Shown here in pieces: positions 7,999-16,557 of a stretch of DNA of 64,000 nucleotides. Numbering within the stretch: the stretch's first letter is position 1; each line of letters starts with the position of its first letter. A program made the translations under genes and the position numbers. The notes below the pieces were generated by a model, which was not told where the DNA came from, did no database searches, and saw only the letters and a program-made list of their open reading frames with translations. The stretch is from Limnochorda pilosa (GTDB lineage Bacteria > Bacillota > Limnochordia > Limnochordales > Limnochordaceae), in assembly GCF_001544015.1 (NCBI RefSeq), contig NZ_AP014924.1, forward strand, positions 2,852,001-2,916,000, read 5' to 3'.

Positions 7999-9195
7999 TC
8001 ACGCCCCGAACTTGGCCAGTCTTCCCGCGTGGGCCAGCAGCAGGGGCATGAGCTCCTTGGCCCGCACCCTGCCCAGTTGCCCCCGGGAGCAGGCCCGCTC
8101 GCCGAAGCCTTCCGCGTCGTTCTCCCAGCGGCTCCAGCGGGAGTGGATCAGGAAGGGCACAGGATGCCAGGTGTGGGCCTTGAAGGTCGCGGGCGTCGAG
8201 TGGTCCCCCGTCACCAGGACCGCCGCCGGGTCGAGCTTCAGCAGCCGGGGGATCTGGGCGTCCACCTCTTCGATGGTCCGCACCTTGCGATCGAAGTCGC
8301 CGTCCTCGCCGGCCGAATCCGTCGGCTTCACGTGCACGAAGAAGAAGTCGAAGTCGCTCCAGGCGGCCTCCAGCCGGTCGAACTCCTCGGCGATCCCGTG
8401 GCCGCCGTCCAGCACCTTCATGCCCACCAGCCGGGCGAGCCCCCGGTACATGGGGTAGACGGCGATCACGGCGGGGTTCACGCCGTAACGCTCCGGGAAG
8501 CTGGGCAGGTCGGGCTGGCGGTCGAAGCCCCGCAGGAGAACGGTGTTGGCCGGCCACTCGTCGGCCAGCGCCCGGTCGACCTCCTCCACGAACCGGTTGG
8601 CCAGCTCGGCCATGGAGGCGGCGCCGGGCTCCCGGGCCTCCACCTTCAGGGGCGGCACCCCGGTCTGCTGAGGGTCCGAGTCGGTCACGTGGGGAGAGAG
8701 CCCCTGGCCGCGAAAGACAACCACCGCCCGGTGCTGCATCTCGGGGCGCACGAGGATCTCCACCCTCGGAATCCGAATCCGCGAGAGCTTGTCCGTCAGG
8801 CGGACGCACTCCTCGGTGGGAATCCGGCCCGCCCGGCGGTCCACGATCTTCCCGTCCTTCTTGGAGGCGAAGTTGATTCGGGCCGCCACGTCCGTGGCTT
8901 CCAGCTCCATCCCGACCCCCAGGGCTGAGAGGACCCCCCGCCCCACCAGGTTCTCCACGGGATCGTAGCCGAAGAGCCCCAGGTGCCCCGGGCCGCTGCC
9001 CGGGGTGATGCCCGGCGCCACAGGGTCGTGGAGCCCCAGGCTTCCCTTGCGGGCCAGCGCGTCCAGGTTGGGCGTCCGCGCCGTCTCCAGCTCGGTCCTC
9101 CCCGTCTCCGGGTGGGGGAGGCCCCCAAGCCCGTCCATCACCAGGAGCACCAGCTTGCCCCCGGGCTCCGCCAGCTCTCGCACCAGATCCTCCAT
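7999..9195 (-). CDS. apgM: 2,3-bisphosphoglycerate-independent phosphoglycerate mutase, archaeal type
   Basis: Glycolytic/gluconeogenic enzyme interconverting 3- and 2-phosphoglycerate. The 398-residue protein matches the ApgM branch of the alkaline phosphatase superfamily. Visible are metal-binding VMDGLGG at the N-terminus, TPNLDALARKGSLGLHDPVAPGITPGSGPGHLGLFGYDP with the nucleophile serine region, and late metal ligands in VHVKPTDSAGEDGDFDRKVRTIEEVD and VLVTGDHSTP. The ATG at 9195 follows AAGGGGGCAGG. It is downstream of the Rieske and sufB genes on the same strand. Confidence 0.9.
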   Translation of the reverse strand: MEDLVRELAEPGGKLVLLVMDGLGGLPHPETGRTELETARTPNLDALARKGSLGLHDPVAPGITPGSGPGHLGLFGYDPVENLVGRGVLSALGVGMELEATDVAARINFASKKDGKIVDRRAGRIPTEECVRLTDKLSRIRIPRVEILVRPEMQHRAVVVFRGQGLSPHVTDSDPQQTGVPPLKVEAREPGAASMAELANRFVEEVDRALADEWPANTVLLRGFDRQPDLPSFPERYGVNPAVIAVYPMYRGLARLVGMKVLDGGHGIAEEFDRLEAAWSDFDFFFVHVKPTDSAGEDGDFDRKVRTIEEVDAQIPRLLKLDPAAVLVTGDHSTPATFKAHTWHPVPFLIHSRWSRWENDAEGFGERACSRGQLGRVRAKELMPLLLAHAGRLAKFGA

Positions 9196-9266
9196 GATCC
9201 TGCCCCCTTCGGCTTCGGCCTTCAGCACGTCCTAGTGTACCACCGTGGACCAGGAGAGGGCTACGC

Positions 9267-9572
9267 CTACTCCATCTCCACCTCCACCTGGCCCTCCACC
9301 ACCCGTGCCGGGAAGCGGGGCACGGGCCGCGTCGCGGGCAGGCTCCGGTTCTTGCCCGTGCGGATGTCGAAACGGGCGCCGTGGCGCTCGCAGGTCACCT
9401 CGCCGGCGCCGGCATCCACCTCACCCTCGGAGAGGGACGCCTCCGCGTGCGAGCAGGTGTCGCCGATGGCGAAGAAGCCGTCCTGAAGCCGGAAGAGGGC
9501 CACGGGGGTCCCACCGAGCACCAGCCGGCGCACCTCCCCCACCTGCATCTCGTCCGCCGGACCGACACGCAT
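9267..9572 (-). CDS. Rieske [2Fe-2S] ferredoxin, SUF-associated
   Basis: A 101-residue soluble Rieske protein. The cluster ligands are in TCSHAEASL (C-x-H) and VTCERHGARFD (C-x-x-H), about 20 residues apart. There is no signal or membrane segment. Small Rieske proteins of this kind are often encoded with suf genes, and here it follows sufB on the same strand. It may serve as an electron carrier or cluster recipient. The start is uncertain: ATG 9572 is used, but GGAAG lies 13 bases upstream. Confidence 0.82.
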   Translation of the reverse strand: MRVGPADEMQVGEVRRLVLGGTPVALFRLQDGFFAIGDTCSHAEASLSEGEVDAGAGEVTCERHGARFDIRTGKNRSLPATRPVPRFPARVVEGQVEVEME

Positions 9573-9648
9573 CCACTCAGCCAGACTTCCTCGCCTCCTG
9601 CATCATCTTCGCGCCACCCTGAGACGTGCGCCACCCCGGCGCGCCAGA

Positions 9649-9670
9649 GCCGCCGGCGCTTGCCGGCGGC
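9649..9670. other. GC-rich hairpin between sufB and the Rieske gene
   Basis: GCCGCCGGC and GCCGGCGGC form a perfect 9-bp stem with a 4-base loop and no T-tract. It lies in the roughly 130-bp gap between the sufB stop and the Rieske start, so it may stabilise or attenuate the transcript. Confidence 0.5.
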
Positions 9671-9700
9671 CCCCAGAGCAAGCCTGGGATCAGCCTACGA

Positions 9701-11098
9701 TCAGCCCACAGAACCTTCCATCTCGAGCTCGATGAGCCGGTTGAGTTCCACCGCGTACTCCATGGGGAGCTCCTTGGCAAAGGGCTCCATGAAGCCCATC
9801 ACCACCATCAGGGTGGCCTCCTGCTCGGAGAGGCCCCGGCTCATCAGGTAGAAGAGCTGCGCCTCGGAGACCTTGGAGACCGACGCCTCGTGCTCCATGG
9901 CAACCGTGTTGTCCAGGATCTCCATGTCGGGGATGGTGTCGGTCTTTGAGCGGTCGTCCAGGATCAGGGCATCGCACTTGACGTTGGACTTGCAGTGGTG
10001 CGCGTCGGGATCCACGTGCACCATGCCCCGGTACGTGGTCCGCCCGCCGTCTTTGCAGATGGACTTGTTGACGATGGTGGAGGTGGTGTGGGGCGCCAGG
10101 TGGTACATCTTCGCGCCGGCGTCCTGGTGCTGGCCGGCCCCGGCGAAGGCGATGGAGAGCACGTCCCCCTTGGCGCCCGGCTCCATCAGGTAGACGCTCG
10201 GGTACTTCATGGTGAGCCGGGAGCCCAGGTTGCCGTCGACCCACTCCATGGTCGCGTCGCGGTAGGCGGCGGCCCGCTTGGTCACCAGGTTGTACACGTT
10301 GGTGGACCAGTTCTGGATGGTGGTGTACCGTACCCGGGCGCCTTCCTTGACGATGATCTCCACCACCGCCGCGTGAAGCGACTCGCTGGCGTAGACCGGC
10401 GCCGTGCATCCCTCGATGTAGTGCACGAAGCTGCCTGGCTCGGCGATGATCAGCGTCCGCTCGAACTGCCCCATGTTCTGGGCGTTGATGCGGAAGTAGG
10501 CCTGCAGCGGGATCTCCACCTTCACGCCCGCCGGCACGTAGATGAAGCTGCCACCGCTCCAGACGGCGCTGTTGAGCGCGGCGAACTTGTTGTCCGCGGG
10601 GGGGACGACGGTGCCGAAGTACTCGCGCACCAGGTCGGGGTGCTCCCGCACGGCCGTGTCGGTGTCGCAGAAGATGACGCCCTGCTCCTCCAGGTCCTTG
10701 TGGACGTTGTGGTAGACCACCTCGGACTCGTACTGGGCCGAGACGCCCGCCAGGAACTTCCGCTCCGCCTCGGGGATGCCGAGCCGGTCGAAGGTCCGCT
10801 TGATCTGCTCCGGGACCTCGCTCCAATCCTTACCCTGGCGCTCGCTGGCCCGCACGAAGTAGCGCACGTCGTCGAAGTCCAGGTGCGAGAGGTCGCCGCC
10901 CCAGGTCGGCATCGGCTTCTTCTCAAAGGTCTCCAGCGCCTTCAGCCGGAAGGCCCGCATCCACTCCGGCTCGCCCTTGAGCGACGAGATCTCCTCCACC
11001 ACCCGGCGGGAGAGGCCCTTACCGCTCTCGTAGACGTAGTTCTCCGGGTCGTGGAAGCCGTACCGGTACTCGCCCAGGTCCACCGCCGACTTACCCAT
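9701..11098 (-). CDS. sufB: Fe-S cluster assembly protein SufB
   Basis: Scaffold component of SUF iron-sulfur assembly, normally acting as a SufBC2D complex. The 465-residue protein is full length and highly conserved: [28 protein letters not shown] at the N-terminus, [50 protein letters not shown] in the beta-helix, and [36 protein letters not shown]. The ATG at 11098 follows AAGGGGG. Unusually, sufC, sufD and sufS are not adjacent. Confidence 0.95.
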   Translation of the reverse strand: MGKSAVDLGEYRYGFHDPENYVYESGKGLSRRVVEEISSLKGEPEWMRAFRLKALETFEKKPMPTWGGDLSHLDFDDVRYFVRASERQGKDWSEVPEQIKRTFDRLGIPEAERKFLAGVSAQYESEVVYHNVHKDLEEQGVIFCDTDTAVREHPDLVREYFGTVVPPADNKFAALNSAVWSGGSFIYVPAGVKVEIPLQAYFRINAQNMGQFERTLIIAEPGSFVHYIEGCTAPVYASESLHAAVVEIIVKEGARVRYTTIQNWSTNVYNLVTKRAAAYRDATMEWVDGNLGSRLTMKYPSVYLMEPGAKGDVLSIAFAGAGQHQDAGAKMYHLAPHTTSTIVNKSICKDGGRTTYRGMVHVDPDAHHCKSNVKCDALILDDRSKTDTIPDMEILDNTVAMEHEASVSKVSEAQLFYLMSRGLSEQEATLMVVMGFMEPFAKELPMEYAVELNRLIELEMEGSVG

Positions 11099-11210
11099 GG
11101 AAAAACCCCCTTCTACCCCGGATCTCCCTGGCGCCCGCCCACCTGCGCCTCCGGGTAAAACCCGACTTCACAAGTCGGAATTCAGCCCGCGTCACGTCCC
11201 GTCGCCAGTC

Positions 11211-11239
11211 ATTATACGGGGAGGTCGAAGGGGAGTCAA
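11211..11239 (-). promoter_or_regulatory. Sigma-A promoter for sufB
   Basis: Minus-strand TTGACT (11234-11239) and TATAAT (11211-11216) are spaced 17 bp apart. The -35 overlaps the stop codon of the upstream deacetylase gene, so sufB can be transcribed independently. A small hairpin CCGACTTGTGAAGTCGG followed by GTTTT (about 11159-11178) lies in the roughly 110-nt leader. Confidence 0.8.
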
Positions 11240-12576
11240 GGCGACCGGCGCTCCCTGGTGGCCACCGCTTCGCGCCCATCTCCGCCGCCGGGGCCGTAGC
11301 GCATCCTGAGCGCCGCGGTCGGAAACCAGATCTCCTTCATCTCCAGGGGCTCGCTGCCGTCTTTCAGCCGCTCGCCGCCGCGCGGGTGATAGAGCACCAT
11401 GAGCCAGCGCATGTACGCCTGCAGCCACCGGTTGCCGAGGCTGCGGGGGACGTCGCGCACCTCGAAGCCCATGCGCCGGGCGCCGCGCCAGAGCAGGGTC
11501 CGGCCGTACACGGCCCGGATCGGGTACGGGACCCCTCCCCGCTCGAGCTCCACGGCCAGCCCGCCCAGGAACCGGCGGAGCCGCCGGGCCGTGTCGAAGG
11601 TGGCCGCGAGCTCCGAGCGGCCCGTTCCGGCCGACCGGCCCCGGTCGACGGCGACGCTGGAGAGGTGCAGCTCCCCCACCCAGTCGCCAGGGTCGATGCG
11701 GGTTCCGTCGTCGAACGCCACGGGCTCGCCCCGATGCCGCTCGAAACGGATCCGCACGGTCTCGTCGCCCGCGGCCGGCACCGCCCACAGCCGGAAGAGC
11801 CTGGCAAAGAGACGCTCCCACACGTTCCACGCCCGCCGCAGCACCCTCCACCCCAAGGGGCTCCCCTCCCCCTTTCCCCCCAGCAGCTCGCTCAGCGTGA
11901 CCGCGCGGAGCCCCCGCTCGGCGAGGCCTTCCAGGATCAGGGGGAGGGCCGCGACGGTCCGCTCGGGTGCCCCCGGTGCGCCGCCCCCGTCGTGCAGGTC
12001 GATGATGGCTCCCGGGCGGGCCCCTTCCAGCGCCTCCCGGGCGATGGCCTCGGGATCCTGCCGGCCGTCCCAATCCCGGGGGGCCGCGGACCAGAGCACC
12101 ACCGTGGCCCGCTCCCGGTGCGCCGCGGCGGTGGTGAACAGGTTGAACCCTCCCCAGGGAGGCCGGAAGAAGGAGGGAGGCCGGCCCGTTGTCATTCGAA
12201 TCGCGTCGCCGGCCTGGCGGACCTCCCGGCCCGTCGCCCACGGCCCCAGGGTCCAGGCGTGCTTGTGCCGGTGCCCGTGGTTGCCCACCTCATGACCTGC
12301 CTTCACCGCCTCGCGCACCAGCTCCGGATGGGCCAAGACCCGCCGGCCCACCACGAAGAAGGTCGCCCTGGCACCGTACCGCTCCAACACGGCCATCACC
12401 CGGGGGGTAGAGCGGGGGTCCGGGCCGTCGTCGAAGGTAAGCGCGACGGCCTTCGCCGCCTCCGGGCCCCGCCGCACCACCCGTCCCGGCAGGTGACGCC
12501 CGCTCACGTGGGGGATCAGGAGGTAGAGCAACCCTGCTCCCAGGAGGCCGAGGGTCCACGTCCACGCCGGGCTCAT
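11236..12576 (-). CDS. Polysaccharide deacetylase with YkoP-like C-terminal domain
   Basis: Membrane-anchored or exported deacetylase of 446 residues. An N-terminal hydrophobic segment (WTLGLLGAGLLYLLIPHV) precedes a NodB domain with TFDDGPDP (catalytic and metal Asp), HEVGNHGHRHKH (metal His pair), RPPWG and a late IDLHDGGG motif. The C-terminal half (about 250-446) is a separate conserved-looking domain with AYMRWLMVLYHPRGGERL, resembling YkoP-type sequences. It overlaps the upstream glycosyltransferase stop by 4 bp (ATGA). The pair suggests envelope glycolipid or polysaccharide modification. Substrate unknown. Confidence 0.83.
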   Translation of the reverse strand: MSPAWTWTLGLLGAGLLYLLIPHVSGRHLPGRVVRRGPEAAKAVALTFDDGPDPRSTPRVMAVLERYGARATFFVVGRRVLAHPELVREAVKAGHEVGNHGHRHKHAWTLGPWATGREVRQAGDAIRMTTGRPPSFFRPPWGGFNLFTTAAAHRERATVVLWSAAPRDWDGRQDPEAIAREALEGARPGAIIDLHDGGGAPGAPERTVAALPLILEGLAERGLRAVTLSELLGGKGEGSPLGWRVLRRAWNVWERLFARLFRLWAVPAAGDETVRIRFERHRGEPVAFDDGTRIDPGDWVGELHLSSVAVDRGRSAGTGRSELAATFDTARRLRRFLGGLAVELERGGVPYPIRAVYGRTLLWRGARRMGFEVRDVPRSLGNRWLQAYMRWLMVLYHPRGGERLKDGSEPLEMKEIWFPTAALRMRYGPGGGDGREAVATRERRSP

Positions 12577-13760
12577 CGCGGCTCCCTTCCTGCCGCGGCC
12601 GGTACCCGGGCCAGGGCGAGGATGGCCCGAGCCGCCTCTTCGTCGGCTCGCGGGTGCCCGAGGGCCGCCGCGGCCTGGGCCATGCGGCGCCGGCGCTCGG
12701 GGTCGTCGAGAAGACGCTGGACCTCGCTCACCAGCTCCTCGGGGCTCTGCACCACCCGCCCGGCGCCGCGTGAGACGAGGAAGCGGGCGTTCCCTTCCTC
12801 CTGGCCGGGAATGGGGCGGTAGATCACCATGGGCAGGCCTTTGGCCAAGGCTTCGGTCACGGTCAGGCCTCCCGCCTTGGAGATCAGCAGGTCGGCGACG
12901 CTCATCAACTCGTGCACCTCGCGCACGAAGCCCAGGACGCGGACCGGGCGCGGCGACCCCTCCACCACCTCCCGGATCCGGCGCTCCAGGAGGGCGTCGC
13001 GCCCGGAGACGACGATGAGCTGGAAGGATCCGCCCGCGAAGGCGAGCTGCCGGCACGCGGGCACCATACCCCGCACCATGCCGTACCCTCCGGCCATGAA
13101 GAGGACCACCGGCTGGTGCGAGAGGCCCAGGCGCTGGCGCACCCGGAAGGGGTCCACCCTCTGGCGGAAGCGAGGGTGGATGGGGATGCCCGTGACCGCA
13201 ACCCGGTCGGGCCGGATGCCCCTGGCCACGAGGGCTTCCCGCACGGCCTCCGCTCCGGCGATGTAGAGGTCCACGTCGGGGTGGAGCCACTGGCTGTGCA
13301 CAATGTAGTCGGTGATCACGGTGGCGACGGGCGCGTCCAGTTGCCTGCCCCGCCGGAGCTGCGCCGCCACGCCCCCCGGCGTAGGGTGCGTCGCCACCAC
13401 CACCCGCGGCCGTCGTTGCGCCAGGAAACGGGCCAGCCTGCGGGCGCCCAGCCGGTACAGGAACTGCTGCCAGGACGACTCCGGGGTGAGCTGGCCCGTG
13501 CGCTCGTAGAACTCCCGCCACAGGACGGGCGCCCGCGTGACGGACTGGATGTAGGCGAAGCGGGCTGCGCCGTTGACGACCGGGTTCACCAGGTCGAAGA
13601 AGTCGATGCGCTCGACGGTGAGCGAGGGGTCCAGCTCGGCCAGCGCCGCGGCCAGGGCTGCCCCTGCCTGAATGTGCCCCCCGCCGTAGGTGGACTCGAG
13701 CAGGACCGCGTCGGCGCTCCTTGCCGTGAACCGGGATCCCTCCAAGACACGCAGCCGCAT
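12573..13760 (-). CDS. MGDG synthase-type glycosyltransferase
   Basis: GT28-like glycosyltransferase of 395 residues resembling UgtP/MGDG synthase, which transfer sugar from a nucleotide donor to diacylglycerol. The N-terminal MGDG_synth domain shows ESTYGGGHIQAGAALAAALAELDP and ITDYIVHSQWLHPDVDLYIAG. The C-terminal domain has VLFMAGGYGMVRGM and the donor-binding LISKAGGLTVTEALAKGLPMVIYRPIPGQEEGN. It precedes and overlaps the deacetylase gene, so both probably act on the same envelope glycolipid or glycan. Confidence 0.85.
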   Translation of the reverse strand: MRLRVLEGSRFTARSADAVLLESTYGGGHIQAGAALAAALAELDPSLTVERIDFFDLVNPVVNGAARFAYIQSVTRAPVLWREFYERTGQLTPESSWQQFLYRLGARRLARFLAQRRPRVVVATHPTPGGVAAQLRRGRQLDAPVATVITDYIVHSQWLHPDVDLYIAGAEAVREALVARGIRPDRVAVTGIPIHPRFRQRVDPFRVRQRLGLSHQPVVLFMAGGYGMVRGMVPACRQLAFAGGSFQLIVVSGRDALLERRIREVVEGSPRPVRVLGFVREVHELMSVADLLISKAGGLTVTEALAKGLPMVIYRPIPGQEEGNARFLVSRGAGRVVQSPEELVSEVQRLLDDPERRRRMAQAAAALGHPRADEEAARAILALARVPAAAGREPR

Positions 13761-13852
13761 CTGCCGGGTGGCTTCCTTTCGCCGAAGGACGTCCGTGTCC
13801 CTTGCAACGGCTTGAAGATTCGAGGCAGAGGGTCCGAGTCCTCCTCAGGCGC

Positions 13853-14275
13853 TCAGCCCGTGCCCTCTCCCAGAGATCCCGGGTCCAGCTTGCGGCGGTA
13901 CTGGCGCAGGGCCGTCTTCAGCGTACCCAGCGCCAGCGTGGCACACTTGGGCCGGCTGGCCACGAGATCCCTTCCCAGGATGTCCATCATCGCCATGCCG
14001 TCCATGGCCAGGAGCCGGTCGGCGTCCAGACTCCCTTCGGCCACCATCTCCATGAGAATGGAGGCGGCGGCCTGGCTGATGGTGCAGCCCTCGCCCTCGA
14101 ACCGGACCGTGTCGATGCCTCCCCGGCCGTCCCCCTTGAGGTAGATGGTCACCACGTCGCCGCACCCAGGGTTGCCGCCGGGGATGACCACGTCCGCGCC
14201 CTCCAGGGTTCCCTTCCCCCGGGCCTTGCGGTAGTGCTCGTCGAGGAACTCGATCTGCGTCTGCCGGTCCACGGC
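13853..14275 (-). CDS. sufU: Iron-sulfur cluster assembly scaffold SufU
   Basis: NifU/IscU-like protein used in Firmicutes as a zinc-dependent sulfurtransferase or scaffold with SufS, about 140 residues. The three conserved cysteines are in GGNPGCGDVV, FEGEGCTISQAAASI and RPKCATLAL, and the Asp ligand context is present. The GTG at 14275 is chosen because AGGGGGAG lies eight bases upstream and recognisable SufU sequence starts just after it. The gene follows a rhodanese gene, which fits sulfur trafficking. Confidence 0.88.
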   Translation of the reverse strand, partial: AVDRQTQIEFLDEHYRKARGKGTLEGADVVIPGGNPGCGDVVTIYLKGDGRGGIDTVRFEGEGCTISQAAASILMEMVAEGSLDADRLLAMDGMAMMDILGRDLVASRPKCATLALGTLKTALRQYRRKLDPGSLGEGTG

Positions 14276-14393
14276 CTCCACTCCCCCTGGCTCTTCTGCC
14301 CGGCGAGCCCCGGCCCGGCCCTCGTGCAAGGCGAGCCGGGTCGAGGCCGCTTCCCATCCTGCCGCCCTATCCACCCGCGCGTTCCCCCGGTCT

Positions 14394-15275
14394 TCAGCGC
14401 TCGATGGGTGCCCGCACCAGGTTTCCCCACTCGGTCCACGATCCGTCGTAGTTCCGCACGTTGGGGAAGCCCAGGAGGTAGCTGAGGACGAACCAGGTGT
14501 GCGAGCTCCGCTCGCCGATGCGGCAGTAGGCGATCACCTCGTCCTCGGGCTTCAGGCCCTCGCGCTCGAGGTAGATCTGCCTCAGCTCGGCGGCGCTCTT
14601 GAAGGTCCCGTCGTCCCGGACCGCCTGGGCCCAGGGAACGTTCCGGGCACCGGGGACGTGCCCCCCCCGCAGCGCGCCCTCCTGCGGGTAGTCCGGCATG
14701 TGGAGCTTCTCGCCCGTGTACTCCTGCGGCGAGCGTACGTCCACCAGCGGCTTTCGGCTGCGGACGTGCTCCTCCACGTCCTCCCGGAAGGCCCGGATGG
14801 GCGCGTCGTTCCGGGTGGGAACCGGGTACGGAGTCTCCGGATAGGTCGGGACGTCCTTCACCAGCGGGCGTCCCTCGGTCGCCCACCGGGCGCGACCGCC
14901 GTCCATGATCCGACAATCCTGGTGCCCGAAGAGCTTGAAGACCCAGAAGGCGTAGCAGGCCCACCAGTTGTTCTTGTCGCCGTAGAAGACCACCGTGGTC
15001 CCCGGGCTGATCCCTTTGGCCCGCACGAGCCTCGCGAACGCCTCCGGGTTCAGGTAGTCCCGGATCACGGGATCCTGCAGGTCCGTGTGCCAGTCGATCT
15101 TCACGGCGCCGGGTACGTGCCCCACCTCGTAGAGGAGCACGTCCTCGTCCGACTCCACCACCCGCACCCCCGGGTCCTGCAGGTGGTCGGCCACCCACTG
15201 GGTGGTGACCAGCGCTTCGGGCTGTGCGTACCCCTTCTGGAGGATTGCGGCCTCCGCGGCCCCTTGTACCGCCAT
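14394..15275 (-). CDS. Tandem-domain rhodanese (thiosulfate sulfurtransferase)
   Basis: Sulfurtransferase of about 293 residues with two rhodanese domains. The N-terminal inactive domain contains [18 protein letters not shown] and [17 protein letters not shown]. The C-terminal catalytic domain contains [21 protein letters not shown] and the active-site [14 protein letters not shown]. The ATG at 15275 lies downstream of AGGAGG with a rather long 12-base gap. Its place directly upstream of sufU suggests sulfane-sulfur supply or detoxification linked to Fe-S assembly. Confidence 0.9.
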   Translation of the reverse strand: MAVQGAAEAAILQKGYAQPEALVTTQWVADHLQDPGVRVVESDEDVLLYEVGHVPGAVKIDWHTDLQDPVIRDYLNPEAFARLVRAKGISPGTTVVFYGDKNNWWACYAFWVFKLFGHQDCRIMDGGRARWATEGRPLVKDVPTYPETPYPVPTRNDAPIRAFREDVEEHVRSRKPLVDVRSPQEYTGEKLHMPDYPQEGALRGGHVPGARNVPWAQAVRDDGTFKSAAELRQIYLEREGLKPEDEVIAYCRIGERSSHTWFVLSYLLGFPNVRNYDGSWTEWGNLVRAPIER

Positions 15276-15464
15276 CTCTGGGTGAAACCTCCTCTCCTGG
15301 ACTCCTCGGGCCGGCATGGGCACCGGCCCTCATCGGTAATCATCCCTAATTCTAATCAAACCGACCGGAGAATGCCAGTAGCAATCGCGGGACCCAGCGC
15401 GTGGCGCCCGCCCTTGCTGGGCGCGCGGTCGCTGTCCGCCCCGCTTCCTCGAGGCCCGGGCGGC

Positions 15465-16400
15465 CTAGCGAAACAGGACCCGTACCGCCCCTAGCGCCAG
15501 CGAAAAGGCCACGACGGGCGTCGCCACCCAGACCTGCGTGGCGCGTCGCACGGCCTCCCGCTCGCGGGCACCGGCGGCCCGCCGGGCTCGGGTCACCCCC
15601 ACCAACCCGAGGGTCAGCGCCTGGGTCAGCGGGACCGGCAGGCCCATCAGGGAGGCACTCAAGACCAGGAACCCCGTCACCCCCGCGGCCAGGGCGCCCT
15701 CTGCCAGTGAGAACCGGGCCATCTCCCGCCCGGCCATATGAAGGAGAGGCCCACCCAGGAGCCACGCGCCCGCCCCCATCCAGAGGCCGCCCAGGGCCGC
15801 AGGCCACGCGGGCCCTGCCGGCAGGAACCCTTCGGCCACCAGCGGGCCCACAGCGTTGGCCGCGTTGTTCGCACCGGCGGCGAAGGCCTGGAGAAAGCCT
15901 GCGATGCCCAGGGCGAACCCCAGGGAGCGCGGGGGGCGCCCGGCAAGCCACCCTCCCCGAAAGACCCGGGCACAGCCGTACGCGACGGCAAAGGAGATGA
16001 CCGGCAGCAGGATCCACCCGGCCACCACCCGCACCAGCACCTCCGCCCTCAGCTCTCCCGTGGCCAGCCCCACGCCCGCCAGTGCCGCCACCGTCACCTC
16101 GCTGGTGGAGATGGGGACCCCCAGGCGCGTCGCCAGCGCCAGGGAGGCCGACGCAGCCGCCAGCACCACGGCCACGGCACCGGGGGGCACGGAGCCCCGC
16201 TCCAGAAGCCCTGCGCCCAGGGTTCGAACCACCCCGTTCCCTGCCACCGCCGCACCCAGCACCAGCCCGAGCGCAGCCACCTGCAGCGCCCGCCGCAGGT
16301 CGAGGACCCCGGCTCCATAGGGGATGGCCAGGCTGGCCGCGCCGCTCGCCCCGATGTTCAAGCCAAAGAAGGACGCAAGGACCAGCAGGACGACGGGCAT
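15465..16400 (-). CDS. PiT-family anion permease (phosphate or CysP-like sulfate transporter)
   Basis: Integral membrane protein of 311 residues with about ten hydrophobic segments and duplicated PiT signatures: FGLNIGASGAASLAIPYGAGVL near the N-terminus and FAAGANNAANAVGPLVAEG in the second half. The length is short for PiT and fits CysP-type sulfate permeases. Its position beside a rhodanese and sufU also favours a sulfur role, but phosphate cannot be excluded. The ATG at 16400 follows AAGGGGG. Confidence 0.78.
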   Translation of the reverse strand: MPVVLLVLASFFGLNIGASGAASLAIPYGAGVLDLRRALQVAALGLVLGAAVAGNGVVRTLGAGLLERGSVPPGAVAVVLAAASASLALATRLGVPISTSEVTVAALAGVGLATGELRAEVLVRVVAGWILLPVISFAVAYGCARVFRGGWLAGRPPRSLGFALGIAGFLQAFAAGANNAANAVGPLVAEGFLPAGPAWPAALGGLWMGAGAWLLGGPLLHMAGREMARFSLAEGALAAGVTGFLVLSASLMGLPVPLTQALTLGLVGVTRARRAAGAREREAVRRATQVWVATPVVAFSLALGAVRVLFR

Positions 16401-16557
16401 GCCGCGATCCCCCTTAAGGTGAAGGCCCCACCGGGCGGCGATGGATTTGCGGGAAGCTGTCTCTGGAATCCGGGCCTGGTCCTGGTATCCTATACAGAGG
16501 GCGGAGCGGGGGTGAGGCACCGCACCCCGGCCGCCCCAACCCAGAGGGGGTCCTGCC

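Noticed and set aside
15330-15360. AT-rich GATTAGAATTAGGGATGATTA upstream of the rhodanese gene as an Rrf2 or CymR site
   Set aside because: No clear inverted repeat and no promoter with proper spacing.
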